A DNA stretch of 64,000 nt from Lyophyllum atratum (GCA_014905825.1 JACGCN010000006.1:434001-498000); one strand, 5' to 3'; shown: positions 44,445-57,762, counted from the first letter of the stretch. Translations and numbers: made by a program. Notes: generated by a model from the letters alone, not told the origin.

Positions 44445-47400
44445 TTACACCCCCTCCGTCTTCCCCGCCTTCTCCTCATTCCGCAACGCCTCAAGCGCCG
44501 CATGCGTCCTCATATGCAACGCATTCTAAGTAACCCCCAGAGCAGTCAGCCTCAACACCACACCATCAAAACAAACGGGGGAATACCCACCTCCATGCTA
44601 TACTTCCCCTTCCTTCCCGACGGGCCCACCTCCAGCGGCTTCCCTACTCACTCATCCCATCAGAACCAAAAAAAAACACGACGGATTCGGAAGCACCAAA
44701 AAGAAAAGGACGTACCAGAGATAACCAGCTCAAACTCCACCTTCGCCCCCTCCACATCCCCTTTACACGCCAACAGCCTTCCCAGTTCGAAATCTACACC
44801 CCCAACGCCATCAACCGAAAACTTAGGGGAGAAGGAGAGCAGGCAGGGACGTACGCGCATGATACACGAGATGGTGGTCCAGCTCGATCCTCGGGCCGTA
44901 CTCAAACACGGCCCTCAACGCCTCCTCCGCACCCCGTGCCGCCTCCTCCTGCGGGATATCCGCCTCCGCATCGAGGGCCTCAGCCGGGTCGGGCACCGCG
45001 TCCGGGTCCTACGCCACACCCATCAGAACAGCACTCAGAAGCGGGGGGGAACACAAAAAACGGAGGGAGGGGGAAGAAGCAAAAGCAAAAGGACCTACCG
45101 GATACGCCACATACCTCAAACACACCCCCTCCAAAAACCTCGCCAACGCCAAATCATCCCAATACTCCCCCTTCCCACCCTCATACTCCCCCTCCCCCAA
45201 TTTCCCATCCTTCCGCTTCCCCTCCTTCCTGCTCATCATCCCCCACACCGACGACGCCGCCGACTTCGGTGTAAGCGGAGTCGTAGGTTCGGTGTCCTGC
45301 CCAGATCCAGGTACGGCAAGCAAAGACCCAGACTCGGAAGGTGGTGCGGGAGAGACCCCGGTGCCCTCGCCGTACAGACTGAGCTTGTGGAGCGCGCGCC
45401 GGACGAGGGGGAGCATCTTCCCTACGATGACGGCGCGCGGCGCGTGTGCGATGGCTTGGAAGAGGTAGGCGACTTCGAGTGCGGGGAGGAGGAGGCGGTT
45501 CTTTTGCGTGGCGAATTTGCGGGCTTTGCGGGCGACGAATTTCTGCGTCGGGGTGTGCGTGGGGAGTCAATCGAGTTTGGGGTATGACGTACCTCCAACG
45601 GAATACTCTTCCCCGCAATCTTCTGCCTCAACCCCGGCACCCTCCCCATCAACCTCCCCGCCTCCCCCATCCGCTCCTCCTTCTTCTTCCTCCCCTCCTC
45701 TGTCGTGAGGTCGTCTGTGTCCCAGTCTTCGAGGAGACATGCGGCGAGGCCGTAGGAGTATATCGATTTGGACCACTGTTAGAGGGGTGGCGTGAGTGGG
45801 GGGAGGGCAAAGAGGAGGAAGGGGGAAGAGGAGGAAGGGAAGGGGAAGGGAAAGAGGGGGGACATACCGTAGCCTCCCTTTCCAAAACGCGCCAACACGC
45901 AGCGCTCGCACCCACCTCCTCCATCTTCCCATTCTCCCCCTCTCCCTTCTCCCTTTCATCCTCCCCATCCGCCTTACCAACACCCAACACCCCCTCCCCC
46001 ACCTCCCAAAGCGCCAACCTTGCAACAGCGACCTCCCAAAAAGAAATATGGTCCAAGTTTCGATACTGTACCTGCGACGCCATGGCTTGGGTGTAGTACG
46101 CGATGGCTTGGCGGGGCTGGGAGCGGTGCAGGGCGAGGCGGCCTGCGCCGAAGAGGAAGAATACGCCTGTGGGGGTGTGAATTTCGGTTGGGCGGGGCGA
46201 GGACGCGCATACAACGACCAAAAACGCGAGAGAGAAAGAAAAACGCACCATTCGGATACCTCTTCAAATTCCACTCCAACACCCTCCCAGCCACGCGAAT
46301 ATCCACACCCTCCACCGTAAAACTCGACAACACAAGATGAAAGATCAACAACGCCATATCACAGATCGTCCTCCTCACGCCCTCATCCTTCGTACTAATC
46401 GGGCCCCCCTCCTCGTCATCCCACCCCCCGGCGCGCATCAACATATCAAGCCCCAGCGCGCGGTCGCCCTTGTACCCGAACAGCTCGACGAGCGTGGCGA
46501 GCTTGCCGGGCATGAGGGAGAGGATGATGTTGCACATGCCGACGCCGAGGTAGACGCCGGAGCGGAAGTGCGCGTCGATGGTCGGGTCTTGTGGGGGCTT
46601 CTTCCGCGTCGTCTTGGATGTGGGGGTGGTTGGGGTTGGGATGGTTGGGGTCGTGGGGGTCGTGGGGGCTGTTGAGGTGGGCTTGGGCGAGGAGTGGTCG
46701 GATGGGGTTGTGGGTGTGCTTGGTGTGGTGGAGGCGGCGGAGGAGGGCGGGAGGGAGGCGGAGGCGGAGTGGAGAGAGGCGGCGTAGGCGGCGTCGGCGT
46801 CGTCGAGGAAGGCGCCTAGTTGGCGGTATATCCCGATGGTAGTACGCATATTTAGCCTGTCCCAAAACCCACATCAGCACTCCTCCCACCAAAAATAGTA
46901 AGGCTTAGGGAAGGGGGAGACATACGCTTCCTTGATGAACGCAAGCCAGTCGCCCGAATACACGATCCCCAACAACGCCTTCTCGAACAGGCTCTCCGCA
47001 AACACGAGCTCCGCATGCCGCTCGACGTCCGTCATGCTCTTGATGAAGTGCGAGTGCGAGCTCAGGCCCGCCGAGCCCAGGATGGAGCCGAAGAACCCCG
47101 CCTTTTTGCGGTGCTGCGACGCGATGAGGTTGCCGTGCCTCGTATGCCCGATCCCCGCTAACAAGTCCTGCACACCTCATGAGGGGAAGAAGGAAAATAA
47201 AGGAAGACGGAAGGCACCTCGTCGGCGTACGACATCAGCCCCTTCACACACTGAATCAAGCCATACCCAGTCGCAAAGTACAGCCTCTCCTTCCTTTCAT
47301 CGCTCGTATGGCAGTACTCCTCGCTCTCCACCATATGCGAGGCCAGGAACAGCTGGAGCGCGTAGCTCACCCCCGGCAGATCGTCCAGCGCCTCCTTCGG

Positions 47401-47478
47401 GTCATACGGGTACTTGACCGGCGGGGGCGCGTCGTACATGTTGGCCCAGGAGGGTACAGTAGGTTCTGTGGACGACAT
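44445..47478 (-). CDS. IML2 / TTC39-family TPR protein (DUF3808)
   Basis: About eight exons run from MSSTEPTVPSWANMYDAPPP at 47478 to KAGKTEGV at 44445. The family signature is SGVYLGVGMCNIILSLMPGK followed by LVELFGYKGDRALGLDML, with N-terminal SMTDVERHAELVFAESLFEK and ALLGIVYSGDWLAFIKEA. C-terminal TPR helices follow (AIAYYTQAMASQVQYRNLDH, then WEVAVARLALWEV). Insertions rich in Ser/Thr/Pro interrupt the domain around residues 180-230. Yeast IML2 is linked to lipid-droplet and inclusion-body clearance; the human relative is TTC39. Family membership is confident, the cellular role here is not. Confidence 0.85.
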
Positions 47479-48075
47479 GTGGTGGTGAGATGGAGGGGGT
47501 GGAAGGAGTGTGGGGTATATACTTTAAGATGCGGGGATAGCACCCGCTTGATGGGCAGGTGACGGGGGGTGGTCAGGAGATGTTGATGGCGCTCCATGTG
47601 AATTTGTGTTTTGACATCGGCATTTCTGTGTGGCGTGTGGGGAAGAACATTTCGTTTATTGGTTGGTCTAATACTCGCGAGGAGAGGAGCGGTGACGTCT
47701 TGAACAAGGCACGCGTTGTTTGGTCGCGTCCACTCAGTCCGTACCTCCCCTGACGAAATGCGACTCCAGCATACCAAGCTCTACCCACCCGCACTCCACC
47801 TTCATCTCCAACGTGCCATCGAACCGCCGAGCAACTCGCCGCCTCCTCTGCACTAAACCTTCGCCAGCAAGGCAATATCCAACGACCCCGTAGCCTATGC
47901 GCAACACATCCGCGCTCCGTATTCACAGTACAGTGTCCGGGAGGTCCTGTTCGACTCAGGGCCCGGCCATACCTATCCACATCCACATATTTTTTTTGCA
48001 GACACCTCCCGAGGACTCAAGCCCTTCCTAATAGTAATACTACTACTACTTGACACACACGCCCTAGACCCCGCA
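47479..48075. other. Intergenic, no gene seen
   Basis: About 600 bp between the TPR gene 5' end and the tRNA. A 137-aa minus-strand frame (47573-47986) has no family features and is not called. Confidence 0.5.
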
Positions 48076-48165
48076 TGTCCCATGGCTTAGTTGGTTACGG
48101 CGTCCGACTGTTATCCTCTCCAAGTTCCAATCGGAAGATCGAGAGTTCAAGTCTCTCTGGGACAG
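48076..48165 (+). tRNA. tRNA-Asn (anticodon GTT) with a 16-nt intron
   Basis: The acceptor stem TGTCCCA pairs fully with TGGGACA (7 bp), with discriminator G as expected for Asn. The D arm contains AGTTGGTTA. The anticodon stem TCCGA/TCGGA encloses CTGTTA, so the anticodon is GTT. The intron (48114-48129) lies one base after the anticodon, the standard place. The T arm GAGAG/CTCTC has loop TTCAAGT. A run of T follows at 48181, the normal Pol III stop. The sequence matches the body of yeast tRNA-Asn closely. Confidence 0.9.
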
Positions 48166-48180
48166 TAACCGCGGTGTCGG

Positions 48181-48190
48181 TTTTTTTTTT
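48181..48190 (+). terminator. Pol III terminator (T10)
   Basis: Ten T in a row, 15 bp after the tRNA-Asn 3' end. Confidence 0.8.
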
Positions 48191-48615
48191 GCACTTGTGA
48201 AGCTGCGTCTCTTGTGCTAGTATAAGATGCAGAGTCGGATGCTCGGAAGGTGCATGCTACTAGCTACTTAGTAGCAGCTTGTGGCCACTATAATGGCATT
48301 GAGTCTCCAGCTCATACTTCTGTCTCTACCAGACACGCATCAATTTAGCGCTTACAACTCTCATCCGAACATCCGATCCTATTCACTGAATGTCATTCAA
48401 TCTACCCGACCACATCCTCTACAGTATCAGCGACCACAGCCTCTACACCCAAACAAAAAAACAACATAAAAAGCAAACGAAGCGACGACAAGCCTAGCAG
48501 TACACGGATACGAGAAGGATACAACAACAACAACAGGGTACGGCCAAAAGTACATGCAATACAACAACTTGAACCCAAAAACGAAGTCGAACGAAGAACA
48601 AAACCAAAACCACAT
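48191..48615. other. Intergenic, no gene seen
   Basis: About 425 bp, A-rich at the right, between the tRNA and the 3' end of a minus-strand gene. Confidence 0.5.
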
Positions 48616-50829
48616 CTACCCAGCCCCACCCGCTCCAAGATGCACCAACAACCTCTGCGAAAGCAAAGCATCCTCCATCCCCACACTCATCCCACCCCAC
48701 CCCCCCACCTCTTCCCCTCGTGTTCTCCGGGCAGTCCTGAACAGTGCACTGGCACTGGCTCCCCCACCCTCTGCGCGGGGTTTATTCCTACCAGGTGTCT
48801 TCCAACCGGAATGCGGGTGTGGATGCGAGAGCGGCACGACGAGCGGCAACGGAACAGGCAACGGCAAAGGCAACCGTCCCCACGCGCTCATACGCGTCTG
48901 CGTCCTCCCACTTCCAGCCTGCGGGTAAAGCGCCTCACCCTCCCGCCCTTGGTGCCGTGCACACCCCCTCGACATCGGCCCAATACTCCCAGACGCCGTC
49001 GACGTCGAAGCATGCGACGACGAGGAAGAGGACGAGTAGGCAGATGTAGACGACGCCGCGTACGCATCGCGCACCCGCGCCCGTGTAGAGCGCGGATAGG
49101 TCCCACCGCGCAGATACGCGCTCGTGTTGATGTTCCTGCTCCTCGAGCTCCCGGAAGGCAAAGGGCAAAACAAGGGCGAAAGCGAACCCGCCCTCGACAC
49201 CGGCACCGACATATTTCCCGTCGTAGACTTGGAACCAGGCACTGGCGCCGAAGCCCTCCCGCGCGGCTTAAACGGCGGCGGCGCGAACGGGTCCCTCAAG
49301 TCCGTGCAGTCCGTATCCACATCCAGATCTGCCACCGTCGTATGATCAGTATCAGACCTAGATCCCCTGCCGATGGGGGACTGGGGGTATACAGGACACG
49401 TATACGTGTGCGGTCTCGGCGCAGGAACCAGTGTAGGTCTGCGGGCGGGACTGGGGCTCATGCGGAGGTTGAGGGAGGCGGGGAGGCGGACGGTCGTGGG
49501 GGCGGGTATTGGCGTAGGTGTGAGCGTGGGAGCAGAGAAGGGTGTGGGAGGTCGAAGGGGGGTGACAGCAGGAGGACCGAGTTCCAAAGCCGGAATATCG
49601 TCTGTCCCGGCGTCGGATCCAATAACGAGGACCGACTCCCTTTCAGAAATGGTGTTAGTAACGGTGGTATAGACCGCCAGCGGGAGGGGTGTGCGTTTGG
49701 GGCGGGGAGAGAAGAAGGAGGAGGTGGAGGAAGAGGAGGGGAGGGTCCGCTTGTGCTTTCTAGATGATGACTTGGATTCGGGGGTAAGGGTTGTGTATAT
49801 GCGCACCGGCGTGGGCGTCGTGGGCACTCTGGTGCCGCGTTCGAGATCCACAGGGTTGGCAGGAATAGTTGTAGAGCACCGACTCGGAGCGCGGTAGTAA
49901 TATGCGGCAAGCGTCCAAAGAAGCGCAAGCACCGTGAAGGTGGTTTCGAGGATAGTGAACACAGACCCCGAGTCTAGTGTGTGGTGTGCAGAGGTGGAGG
50001 CGATGAGTGAGCTTACAAGTGGTGTAGCGGGTGCTGTTGATACAAGGGTTCTCGGGATGGTGAGTGATGTAGCGGCGGTATAGCAGAGCTGTGTGGCGAT
50101 GAGAAGGAAGAGATGAATTGTGGGGCTTGCGCTGGGTTGTATGTGTTGTACAAGGCGTCTGGGACGCGAGGTGGATAATACGGGGAGCTTAAAGGTCGAT
50201 CTGGTGGATGCGGGTGTATTGAGCGCTTCTGGGTCAGCGAACCACGCATGCGTGCGAGCGGGAGTGCTGGGAATGAGAGCGGGTGGAGGTTTCTCGATGT
50301 GGGAGTCGGGAAATGACATGCGGGAGGAGGCTGGGGACGCGGGGAGGGTGAGACTCACGGCGTTGGGGTGCCGGGGGCGCGAGATGAAAGGGTTGGGGAT
50401 GATTAGGAAGAGTGTAGTGCCCAGTGTGGTTAGGATGAACGCTAGGAAGAGAAACGGCGCGATATGGGCCTGCGGTGGGACGAACGAGAGGAGGGTGGCT
50501 GGAAAGACGCGTTAGTTGGGTTGATAGGTCGTGAATGAACGGACATACCGCATACGAGGAGAAGACCGGGAACAATGAGCAGAGGCAGCCTCGCGCGTGC
50601 AAGGAATTGCAGATGCAAGACGGACGCGCCGAGAGTCGCAGCCAAGAGAGTGTGCACGATCTGCTGTGCCCTGACGCTGGGGACGAGACCAAACGCAGCA
50701 GCGAGCAGAGCGAGAATCGCGAGTAGCGGAACCGGTGTGTACATGGCGCTCCTTCTTCTTACAATCGCAGGGACAGCAGAGAAAGGGACGAGGAGAAAGA
50801 GGGCGTGGGTGTAATGTAGAAAGAGCATA
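48616..50829 (-). CDS. Hypothetical multipass membrane protein with long disordered tail
   Basis: Two exons, joined across GTATGT...TTCCAG (VCA then TLLSFVPP). The N-terminal third has about seven hydrophobic segments: LFLHYTHALFLLVPFSAVPA, PLLAILALLAAAFGLVPSV, LLATLGASVLHL, LLIVPGLLLVCATLLSFV, APFLFLAFILTTLGTTLFLI, LFLLIATQLCYTAATSL and LETTFTVLALLWTLAAYYY. The remaining roughly 400 residues are Ser/Pro/Arg-rich and probably cytosolic. No conserved receptor motif was seen. The start at 50829 (MLFLHYTH) is chosen because it begins directly with a membrane helix; an ATG at 50945 would add a 38-residue polar leader. Confidence 0.6.
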
Positions 50830-52857
50830 GGATCGACTCTTGGTGGATCCAAAAACGAGGCCTCTACATAACGGGTTCGCTGATAGCTTCGATCACCATA
50901 TCCGAGGACTTTGCTTTCTCTTATGACGTCCTCCCGGCGTTCCATCACGCGAGCGCAGATCGTCCCGGCCCTTCTCTCCCCATCGCCCAGACCTATAATG
51001 TCGACATGTCAATATCGTCGTCCTGAATTGAACCAGTCTCCACAGCAACCACCCCTCCTGACTCCTAAAACCCAGTCCACCGCTGACAGCGACATGGAAC
51101 CAGAACCACCACGACACGCCCGACTCCCTACGGTACGCGTCCCTCCGGTCATCCTCCTGGGCTAGACCCCCGCGCCTGGGCGCGCGGCGGACGTCCGCGG
51201 TGTCCATCGTCCTTTGGGTCGAGACGGGAAGTCGGGAAGCTACTTGCTAATTGCATGAGAAGCCTCACTTCCTGCGCACGTATATCAGGCACGTCGGCGG
51301 AGAGCGCCACTCTGAGTGTATATAGGTTAGCACCCACCATCCCGCCCTCCCCACTGTCCGCCGTCTGTCGAGCAAAGTCACATCTCGCATTCCTTCCGCA
51401 TTATCCGTCCGAAACTGATGCTACAGCCTACCATCCAGTGTGCCGACGTCGACATCCAGCCTGGATAGGAAGAACGGAAGCAAGCAAAGTTGGGGTACGA
51501 GAGGGAGAAAAAGAAATTCTGATAGAAAAGCGGGAAGGAAGGAAGAGGAAGAGAGCATAGCATCAGCATCGAAATCAATGAGTAGTAACCATTTCGGCAG
51601 GGTACAGGGGAAAATAGCAAAGAACGAGAACGAAGCAATGAAGGAAAAAAGGAAGGCGGAAACGACGGTGCCTGGGCAGGAACCAGGCGTGACCGGGCCT
51701 TAAGAGGGTGAGCTTCGCCGCGGCAACTTGCGCCGATGAGAAGTAGAAGTGCACCACTTCGAACTTGGCTTGCGATAATCAGGAGTCCACAGGGATGGCG
51801 TAACGACTCGGATGCAGAGTACACGATGGTGTGCGCGTATGATGATGACCACATACTCATATTCAGGCTGGGGAAGCCTTGCACCACACAAGCTCATGAT
51901 CATGATCGAGAGGCTCTAGAAAAGTATACACCCAGAAAGCAACGTACTTCGACTTCATTTCCGTTTCGTAATATGAGCCCATGTGCGAAAAGGCGAAGTT
52001 GGGAAGAAGAGCCCCGCTGCAGCCGTCCTCAGGAGTACGCTGGTTATGACGCGCAGAGGCGCTCGGCGTTCTTCACGTCGAGGGGGACAATGGCGAGTAC
52101 TCGAGTAATGGCCTGCCAATGGCTAGTTGCACGAAGAAAGAAAGCAAAACAAATAAATAAGCACTGCTCCGGGGTCCTGTTGGCTTTATCTTATCTTACA
52201 CTGACAGTGACACTTGGGCCAGCGAGCAAGCCATGATGAAACGGACCACCTACAGTGGTACTCACAAGGACTGTATGACTCGCCCAAGTAGCTGCCTCAC
52301 ACATACAGTACATATCCATGAAGCATTTCTCTCGCTCAGCCGTTACGACTCCTCCGATATCCACTCTCTGGAAAACTTCGTCCTTAGACTCGGAGAGCCC
52401 TCTTCCGATTCGATCTAGGGAACGGACCTTGATGACAGGAGGTCTTGGAGACTCTTGTCTTCTCACACAGCCTACTTCTATGCACCAGTTCAGTCGCATT
52501 TCATGACGACGCACGGTCGCAGTTTCGACTCCGAGTCGTTGCTAGGAAGCCAGGCCCTCCCTTAGTACAATATCCAACACCCACATCTCAGCAGTCACGA
52601 AGTCCTCCCATCTCGTAGGTGCAGTCTTTGGAGATTCGTTACTCGACTCGACTCGGAGGAGTCCTGTTCGATCCCGGGAGTATCAGTACACACCACATAG
52701 GAAGCCAAGAACGAAGTTCGGTTTGAATCAAAACATGTTAGATAATGAGGTACCAAGAAGTGCTCGAGGATCACATATAGGCCATGCCTGCAAGTCTCAT
52801 TAACGAAGAGATCTTGAAACTGGGAAGGGTCCGCGTTCTTCCCTATAAACCTCATAT
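50830..52857. other. Long gene-poor stretch
   Basis: About 2 kb with only short, non-repeated frames on both strands. I could not assemble a credible gene. The minus-strand 51378-51887 frame is hydrophobic but has no consistent splice partners. Confidence 0.45.
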
Positions 52858-54174
52858 CTAGACAGCATTACCTGGCTTATAGTACTCCTCATCCAAGTTC
52901 CCCGGCTTCGCAGACAGTACTGAGCCCATAGAGCCACCCTGGCCGTAGACCCCCGTTGCCAACGTGCTCTCTGTCCCTGCGTGCGAGCTCACGACCGTCC
53001 CGATTTCGTGAGCGCTACGTTGGCGGCCTGATGCGCCAAACTTTATATGTGAAAGTGGGACCATGTTGGAGGCAGCCCCGGAGTCGCGATCCGACATCCA
53101 AATCTCATTGGGCCGCGCATGACCAGCCGCAACACGCGCTATGACAAGCGTCGGCGCGATTCCCTGACCGACCGTGAATTAGCACTCCCTCTCAAAGCAG
53201 TGAAAAACTGGATGGATGGATGCGACACCCACCGTCACTGGGATCCAGAAGGTGAAGGCATACTCGTACACCAGGGCACTGTGTAGGTACGACACGAGGG
53301 CGAAGATGGTGGCGACGCAGTACAAGGCTGAAGATTCGATGAGGATCTCGATCAGGCCACGGTACGGGCGGAGACCCCCGACCTGCACGACGCGGTAGAT
53401 GATGGCGCCGGTACAGAAGATCGTCGTCACCAGTGTCGCGGCGTAGAGCCCTGTTACAAAGTTTATTCGGAGCACACCGAAGGTGGTCGCGGTTACGGTT
53501 TCGTAGGTCGATATAATGGAGAAGGCTGAATGGTGTCAGTACTAAGGAATAGGGAAGGGTAGAAGTAGACGACGTGAAACGTACCTAGCGTGAGCATGGT
53601 ACATATCACTGGAACCACAGTGATCTTCCACGACTTCCCCCAGATGACCCACGTGCGCCAGATCTATTCTCACATATGAGCCTGAAGAAGGTTCGAAGCA
53701 AGGTAGAGCGGAATGTTGCTCACAAGCACGCTGTCTGCGAGGAGGGCGCTCGTGTCGGAGTACGATTTCGTGGTGAGAAACCATACGGGATACTCGTCCA
53801 GCGCCGCGCCGATCGATTCAGCCGTTTCCCCATGGGCGATGAACGCGCGCCCCACATACGCCCAAAACGCACCCATATCCGCCGTTACGAGAACGAACAA
53901 GGTAATGGTTACGAGAGACATGGCCCACCGCGGCTGTCCCGCACGTTTAGGGCTGTTGTCTAAGACGACGGATGAGTTGCAGGCATGGGGCTCCGATTAC
54001 TTGAGAGACTTACAGATCGTGGCAAGCGCGACGACGAAGACAGCGAAATAGATCCCTTATGCAGGCGTTACTCTTACGTTGCATAACATGAAGACGATAG
54101 AGCGCACCTAACAAGAGAGCTTCAAAGATGCACGCATTGAAGTACACCTCGCTGATTTTCTGAATCGACGGCAT
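52858..54174 (-). CDS. Seven-pass membrane protein (paralogue 1)
   Basis: Six or more exons run from MPSIQKISEVYFNACIFEAL at 54174 to the stop at 52858. Helices can be read: YFNACIFEALLLG, IYFAVFVVALATI, VTITLFVLVTADMGAFWAYV, VIWGKSWKITVVPVICTMLT, FVTGLYAATLVTTIFCTGAI, ALYCVATIFALVSYL and FTFWIPVTGIAPTLVIARV. Conserved loop blocks are RAFIAHGET, LLADSVLIWRTWV and YRGLIEILIE. This is a widespread agaricomycete family of predicted seven-pass proteins of unknown function. A short polar C-terminal tail follows. The gene is head to head with paralogue 2 at 56456; the intron positions agree, which was used to place them. Confidence 0.78.
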
Positions 54175-56455
54175 GTAGGCCGGGGGATACAACCGACTAT
54201 TGGTAGCCCCAGTGATGGTATTGGAGTGCAAGTGCAGGCCTTTAAATACTTGCGACTGTTCCGCTGGTCTTGGATGCGATCAAACTATGCCAGAGAAACG
54301 AGTAAGACGCTAGCGTGATGGGGAATGAATGGCTGAGGCGGCAGGACCTCGTGTCAGTGAGCGAATATAATTACATACCAGACGACGGGTACGGCCTGTG
54401 TCTGAGCTATTTCCCTTGGTGCCTTTGCTTTCCCCTCTGTTTTAACGCTCGCCGTCGTGCCCAATCAGCCAGTGGATACCCCACGCTTCGGTCACTGAGC
54501 TCTACACGGATCGAGAGAAAGCGCGAGGTGGTGGTGGTGGATAGCCATGCTCGCGAACAGATATGAAGTGGCCAGGATCAGCCCACCTGCACAACAAAAG
54601 GAAGGTCGTCGGACCAAACTCGCAGCATCACGGTGTCTTCGAAGTTTGAAAAGCCTGAAAAGGGATGACGGGAGTCATTTATATTCGGAAGCACGCATAC
54701 TTGTCCGCTCAAACTTGCTGGAGAGACTCCTCAACGAGTGGGATGATTGCCAATCGGGAGAGCGGAAGTAGCTGTCTCGTCTGCAATTTTTCAACCGTAG
54801 AAGTGATGTCTTGTGGGGGGAAGTCACGGGCCAACCTTGAGATCATAAGACCGGCTGATAGAATGCAGGACGTGGTCAATGGTCATCATGAATTTGGAAT
54901 ACTAGCCCGAATGTCGCGGCGAAACTCTCACAACTTGACAGTGAAGAAGCGGATATGGTTATAAAAATACTGGATAGTCCTTTCGACGCTCCTTGATGGT
55001 GTATCCTGACGTTGGAGTGGTGATTGAGAGTACAGTCACTGCATCTGTTCTGTTTCTTCGGTTCTGTGAATCCTAGTCGAACAGTTACTTAATGAAGACC
55101 TGCGTTCACCGCGGTGATAGGGAAAGAACATACTATTTCAGTGCCACATCGCAAGTCAAGGCCGCCGATCAAAGCTGCCGATCAAAGTACTAGGCGTATT
55201 ATCAGGTGGGCAAAGGTAGCAGCCCTGCTTGTAACCACAGAGAGGGCAAAGAACACGGAAGCAGGCAAGCAAGCAGCTGCCAGCGAGCAGCATCCACCGT
55301 CAGCTAGAGCTCTGGTGGGGTTTTTGAGTATATGTTGAAAAAGCGCTCGACCACGCATGGCCCGCCACATGAACCATCCTAGAGATGTGGCATTCGGATA
55401 CCAGTACTTTATGCGCAAGGTACTGGCGGCAACATAGGATGGTTGAAGTTGAAACGTTGACGCCGCTGCTCGGATCAGGAGATAAGATCATGGAACTGAT
55501 GTGAGTAGGACCCCAGACACCATTCCTCCTTCTTTCTCCGCAGCTGGTCTTCGAGCTCGGACTGGGAAGTGGTTACGAACTTCAAGACCCGTTACGCCTT
55601 TATTTATGCTGACCGAACAGCGATGTATCCGGATACTGCCTAACGCTCTCCCTTTCTAGCAAGCCGACGCAGCTTCAAACTACGTATGCTGTCAAGTCGA
55701 CCTGCGCCCCGAAATATAGCTTGACAGGGCTTCTCGCCGCACGGTTACCACTGGGCTGACCAGAATTGAAACTCGCTGCAGTTGATATACTATCTCCCCT
55801 ATGGCGATTAAGAAGAACATCATCCTCCGAATTTTGCCATCTTACGGCTCAGCTGACGCTGGGTTTGCTGAACCCTCGAATCCCCAGTCAATACTTAACG
55901 TTTACGATTGTCCATGGTCGCCGCTCATTTATAGCCATTCATTCCACACGCTGTCCGTTGAACCTCCACAACAAACAGGTAGCTCCAATCTATCTAAATA
56001 AAAATAGCTCAGTTTGCCTCTTCAGGAATTTTGAAGCCACACCCGTCGTTCGAAGTTCGCGAAACATGTTCCGGAAATAAGGCCTCAAGTGGAAACTTAA
56101 TCAATTGAGCAAGTTCGAATCCTCTACGCAATTAGTCCCCCAACATCCTTCAGGCAGGTCAAAGTCGCTATCAAGAAGCAGCATGAGAGAATAATCGGAT
56201 GTATCTGCGCCGCAGGAAATCACGGAGAAGAAACATGGCAGTGGCCCTCTGTATGTTATTGGGATCCAGTGGTAACACAGTGATGGTGTATACTCATAAC
56301 TACCTGTCGACTGCCCATCACGCGAACCTTCACCCGTTTCTCTCCTTCTCTCTCGGAGGCTCCCTTGTAGATTTTGATGATTGCCAAAAGCAAAACACAT
56401 AAAGGCCTCCGTGGAGCCTCCAATACTCTAGCATCAATACCCCATCACACCGACA
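54175..56455. other. Spacer between divergent seven-pass paralogues
   Basis: About 2.3 kb with only short frames on both strands. It separates the two divergent paralogues. No transposon ends or RNA genes were recognised. Confidence 0.45.
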
Positions 56456-57762
56456 ATGCCGTTTGCAATCAACCGTGTAAATGAAGTCTATTTCAACGCG
56501 TGCATCCTCGAGGCTTTATTACGAGGTGCGATCTCCACCATATTGCTTCACTGTCAGATCGTAACATGGAGCACTAGGGATCCACTTCGCGATATTCACC
56601 ATCGCGCTCGCCGCAATCTGTGCGTTTCTTTCGTAGCCGTTGACGGTTAAGTTGTATCTTGTAATCTCACCACTCTAGGTACGAGCCCGAAGCGCACGGG
56701 ACCGTCGCGGTGGACATTGTGCCTTGTGGTCATTGCTTTGTTCCTTCTCGCGACTGCTGATCTCGGGGCGCTTTGGGCCTACGTACGGCGTGCATTTATC
56801 GCTCATGGTGAAACGTCCGAAGCAATCGCCGCCGCCCTCAACGAGTATCCCAACTGGTTCCTCGCTATGAAGTCGTATTCCGATGCCAGTGCGGTTCTCG
56901 CTGACAGCGTTCTTGTGTGACATGACCACTGGCTGCTTTATATTTAAATCTGACATCGTACACTAGATATGGCGCACCTGGGTCATTTGGGGGAAGTCAT
57001 GGAAAGTCACGGTGATCCCTGTGATTTGTACCATGCTCACTATAGGCATGTTACATCCTGTTCGCTCCCCTTGCCGCTTGCTCACAATTCGGCCTTACTA
57101 GCCTTCTGCGTTATAACGACTTACCAGAGCATAACGACGAAAACCTTCGGTCTACTCCACGTCGACTTCGTGACGGGGCTCTACTCGGCTACTCTAGTGA
57201 CAACGGTCTTCTGTACCGGTGCGATCATTTACCGCGCCGTGAAGGTTGGGGGCCTCCGGTCGTATCGTAGCATCATCGAGATCCTCGTCGAGGCCTCTGT
57301 GCTATACTGCTTTGCAACGATCTTCGCCCTCGTTGCGTACATTCACAATAGCACAGTATACGAGTATGCGTTCACGTTCTGGATCCCGATGACGGTACGT
57401 GCCAGATCTTCCTTTTATCGCTTGCTGTTCATTTGGAGGTAAATACTCACAATCATTCCCATGTATAGGGAATTGCTCCAACCCTGGTGATCGCACGTGT
57501 CGCAGCAGGCCATGCAAGGCCTGATGAGACGTGGACGGTGAACCATGCATCAACTGTATCTAATGTCTCCTTCTCTGTCCGAGTCCCACCATTAAACAGA
57601 CCGAGTTGCGAAGCAAGCGCACATGAACTCACCGTGTCAGGTTCATACGCCGGAGGAGCACTGGACACCAGGACGTTTTTCTACAGTCCCGAGGCCTCCA
57701 CGTTTTCTACTAAACCAGAGACCTTGGGAAAGGAATTATGCAAATCCGACCAGGCCGTCTAA
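56456..57762 (+). CDS. Seven-pass membrane protein (paralogue 2)
   Basis: This is the same architecture as the gene at 52858-54174, read in the opposite direction. Blocks: EVYFNACILEALLRG, IHFAIFTIALAAI, LCLVVIALFLLATADLGALW, RRAFIAHGETSEAIAAAL, VLADSVLIWRTWVIWGKSW, FVTGLYSATLVTTVFCTGAI, IEILVEASVLYCFATIFALV and FTFWIPMTGIAPTLVIARV. The C-terminal tail differs from paralogue 1. One intron (57046-57101) has a GC donor (ATAG|GCATGT) where paralogue 1 has GTACGT, so the GC donor arose after duplication. All exons are open, so the gene looks functional. Confidence 0.78.

Noticed and set aside
51378..51887. 169-aa hydrophobic minus-strand ORF
   Set aside because: Hydrophobicity comes from C/T-rich sequence; no conserved blocks and no splice partners.
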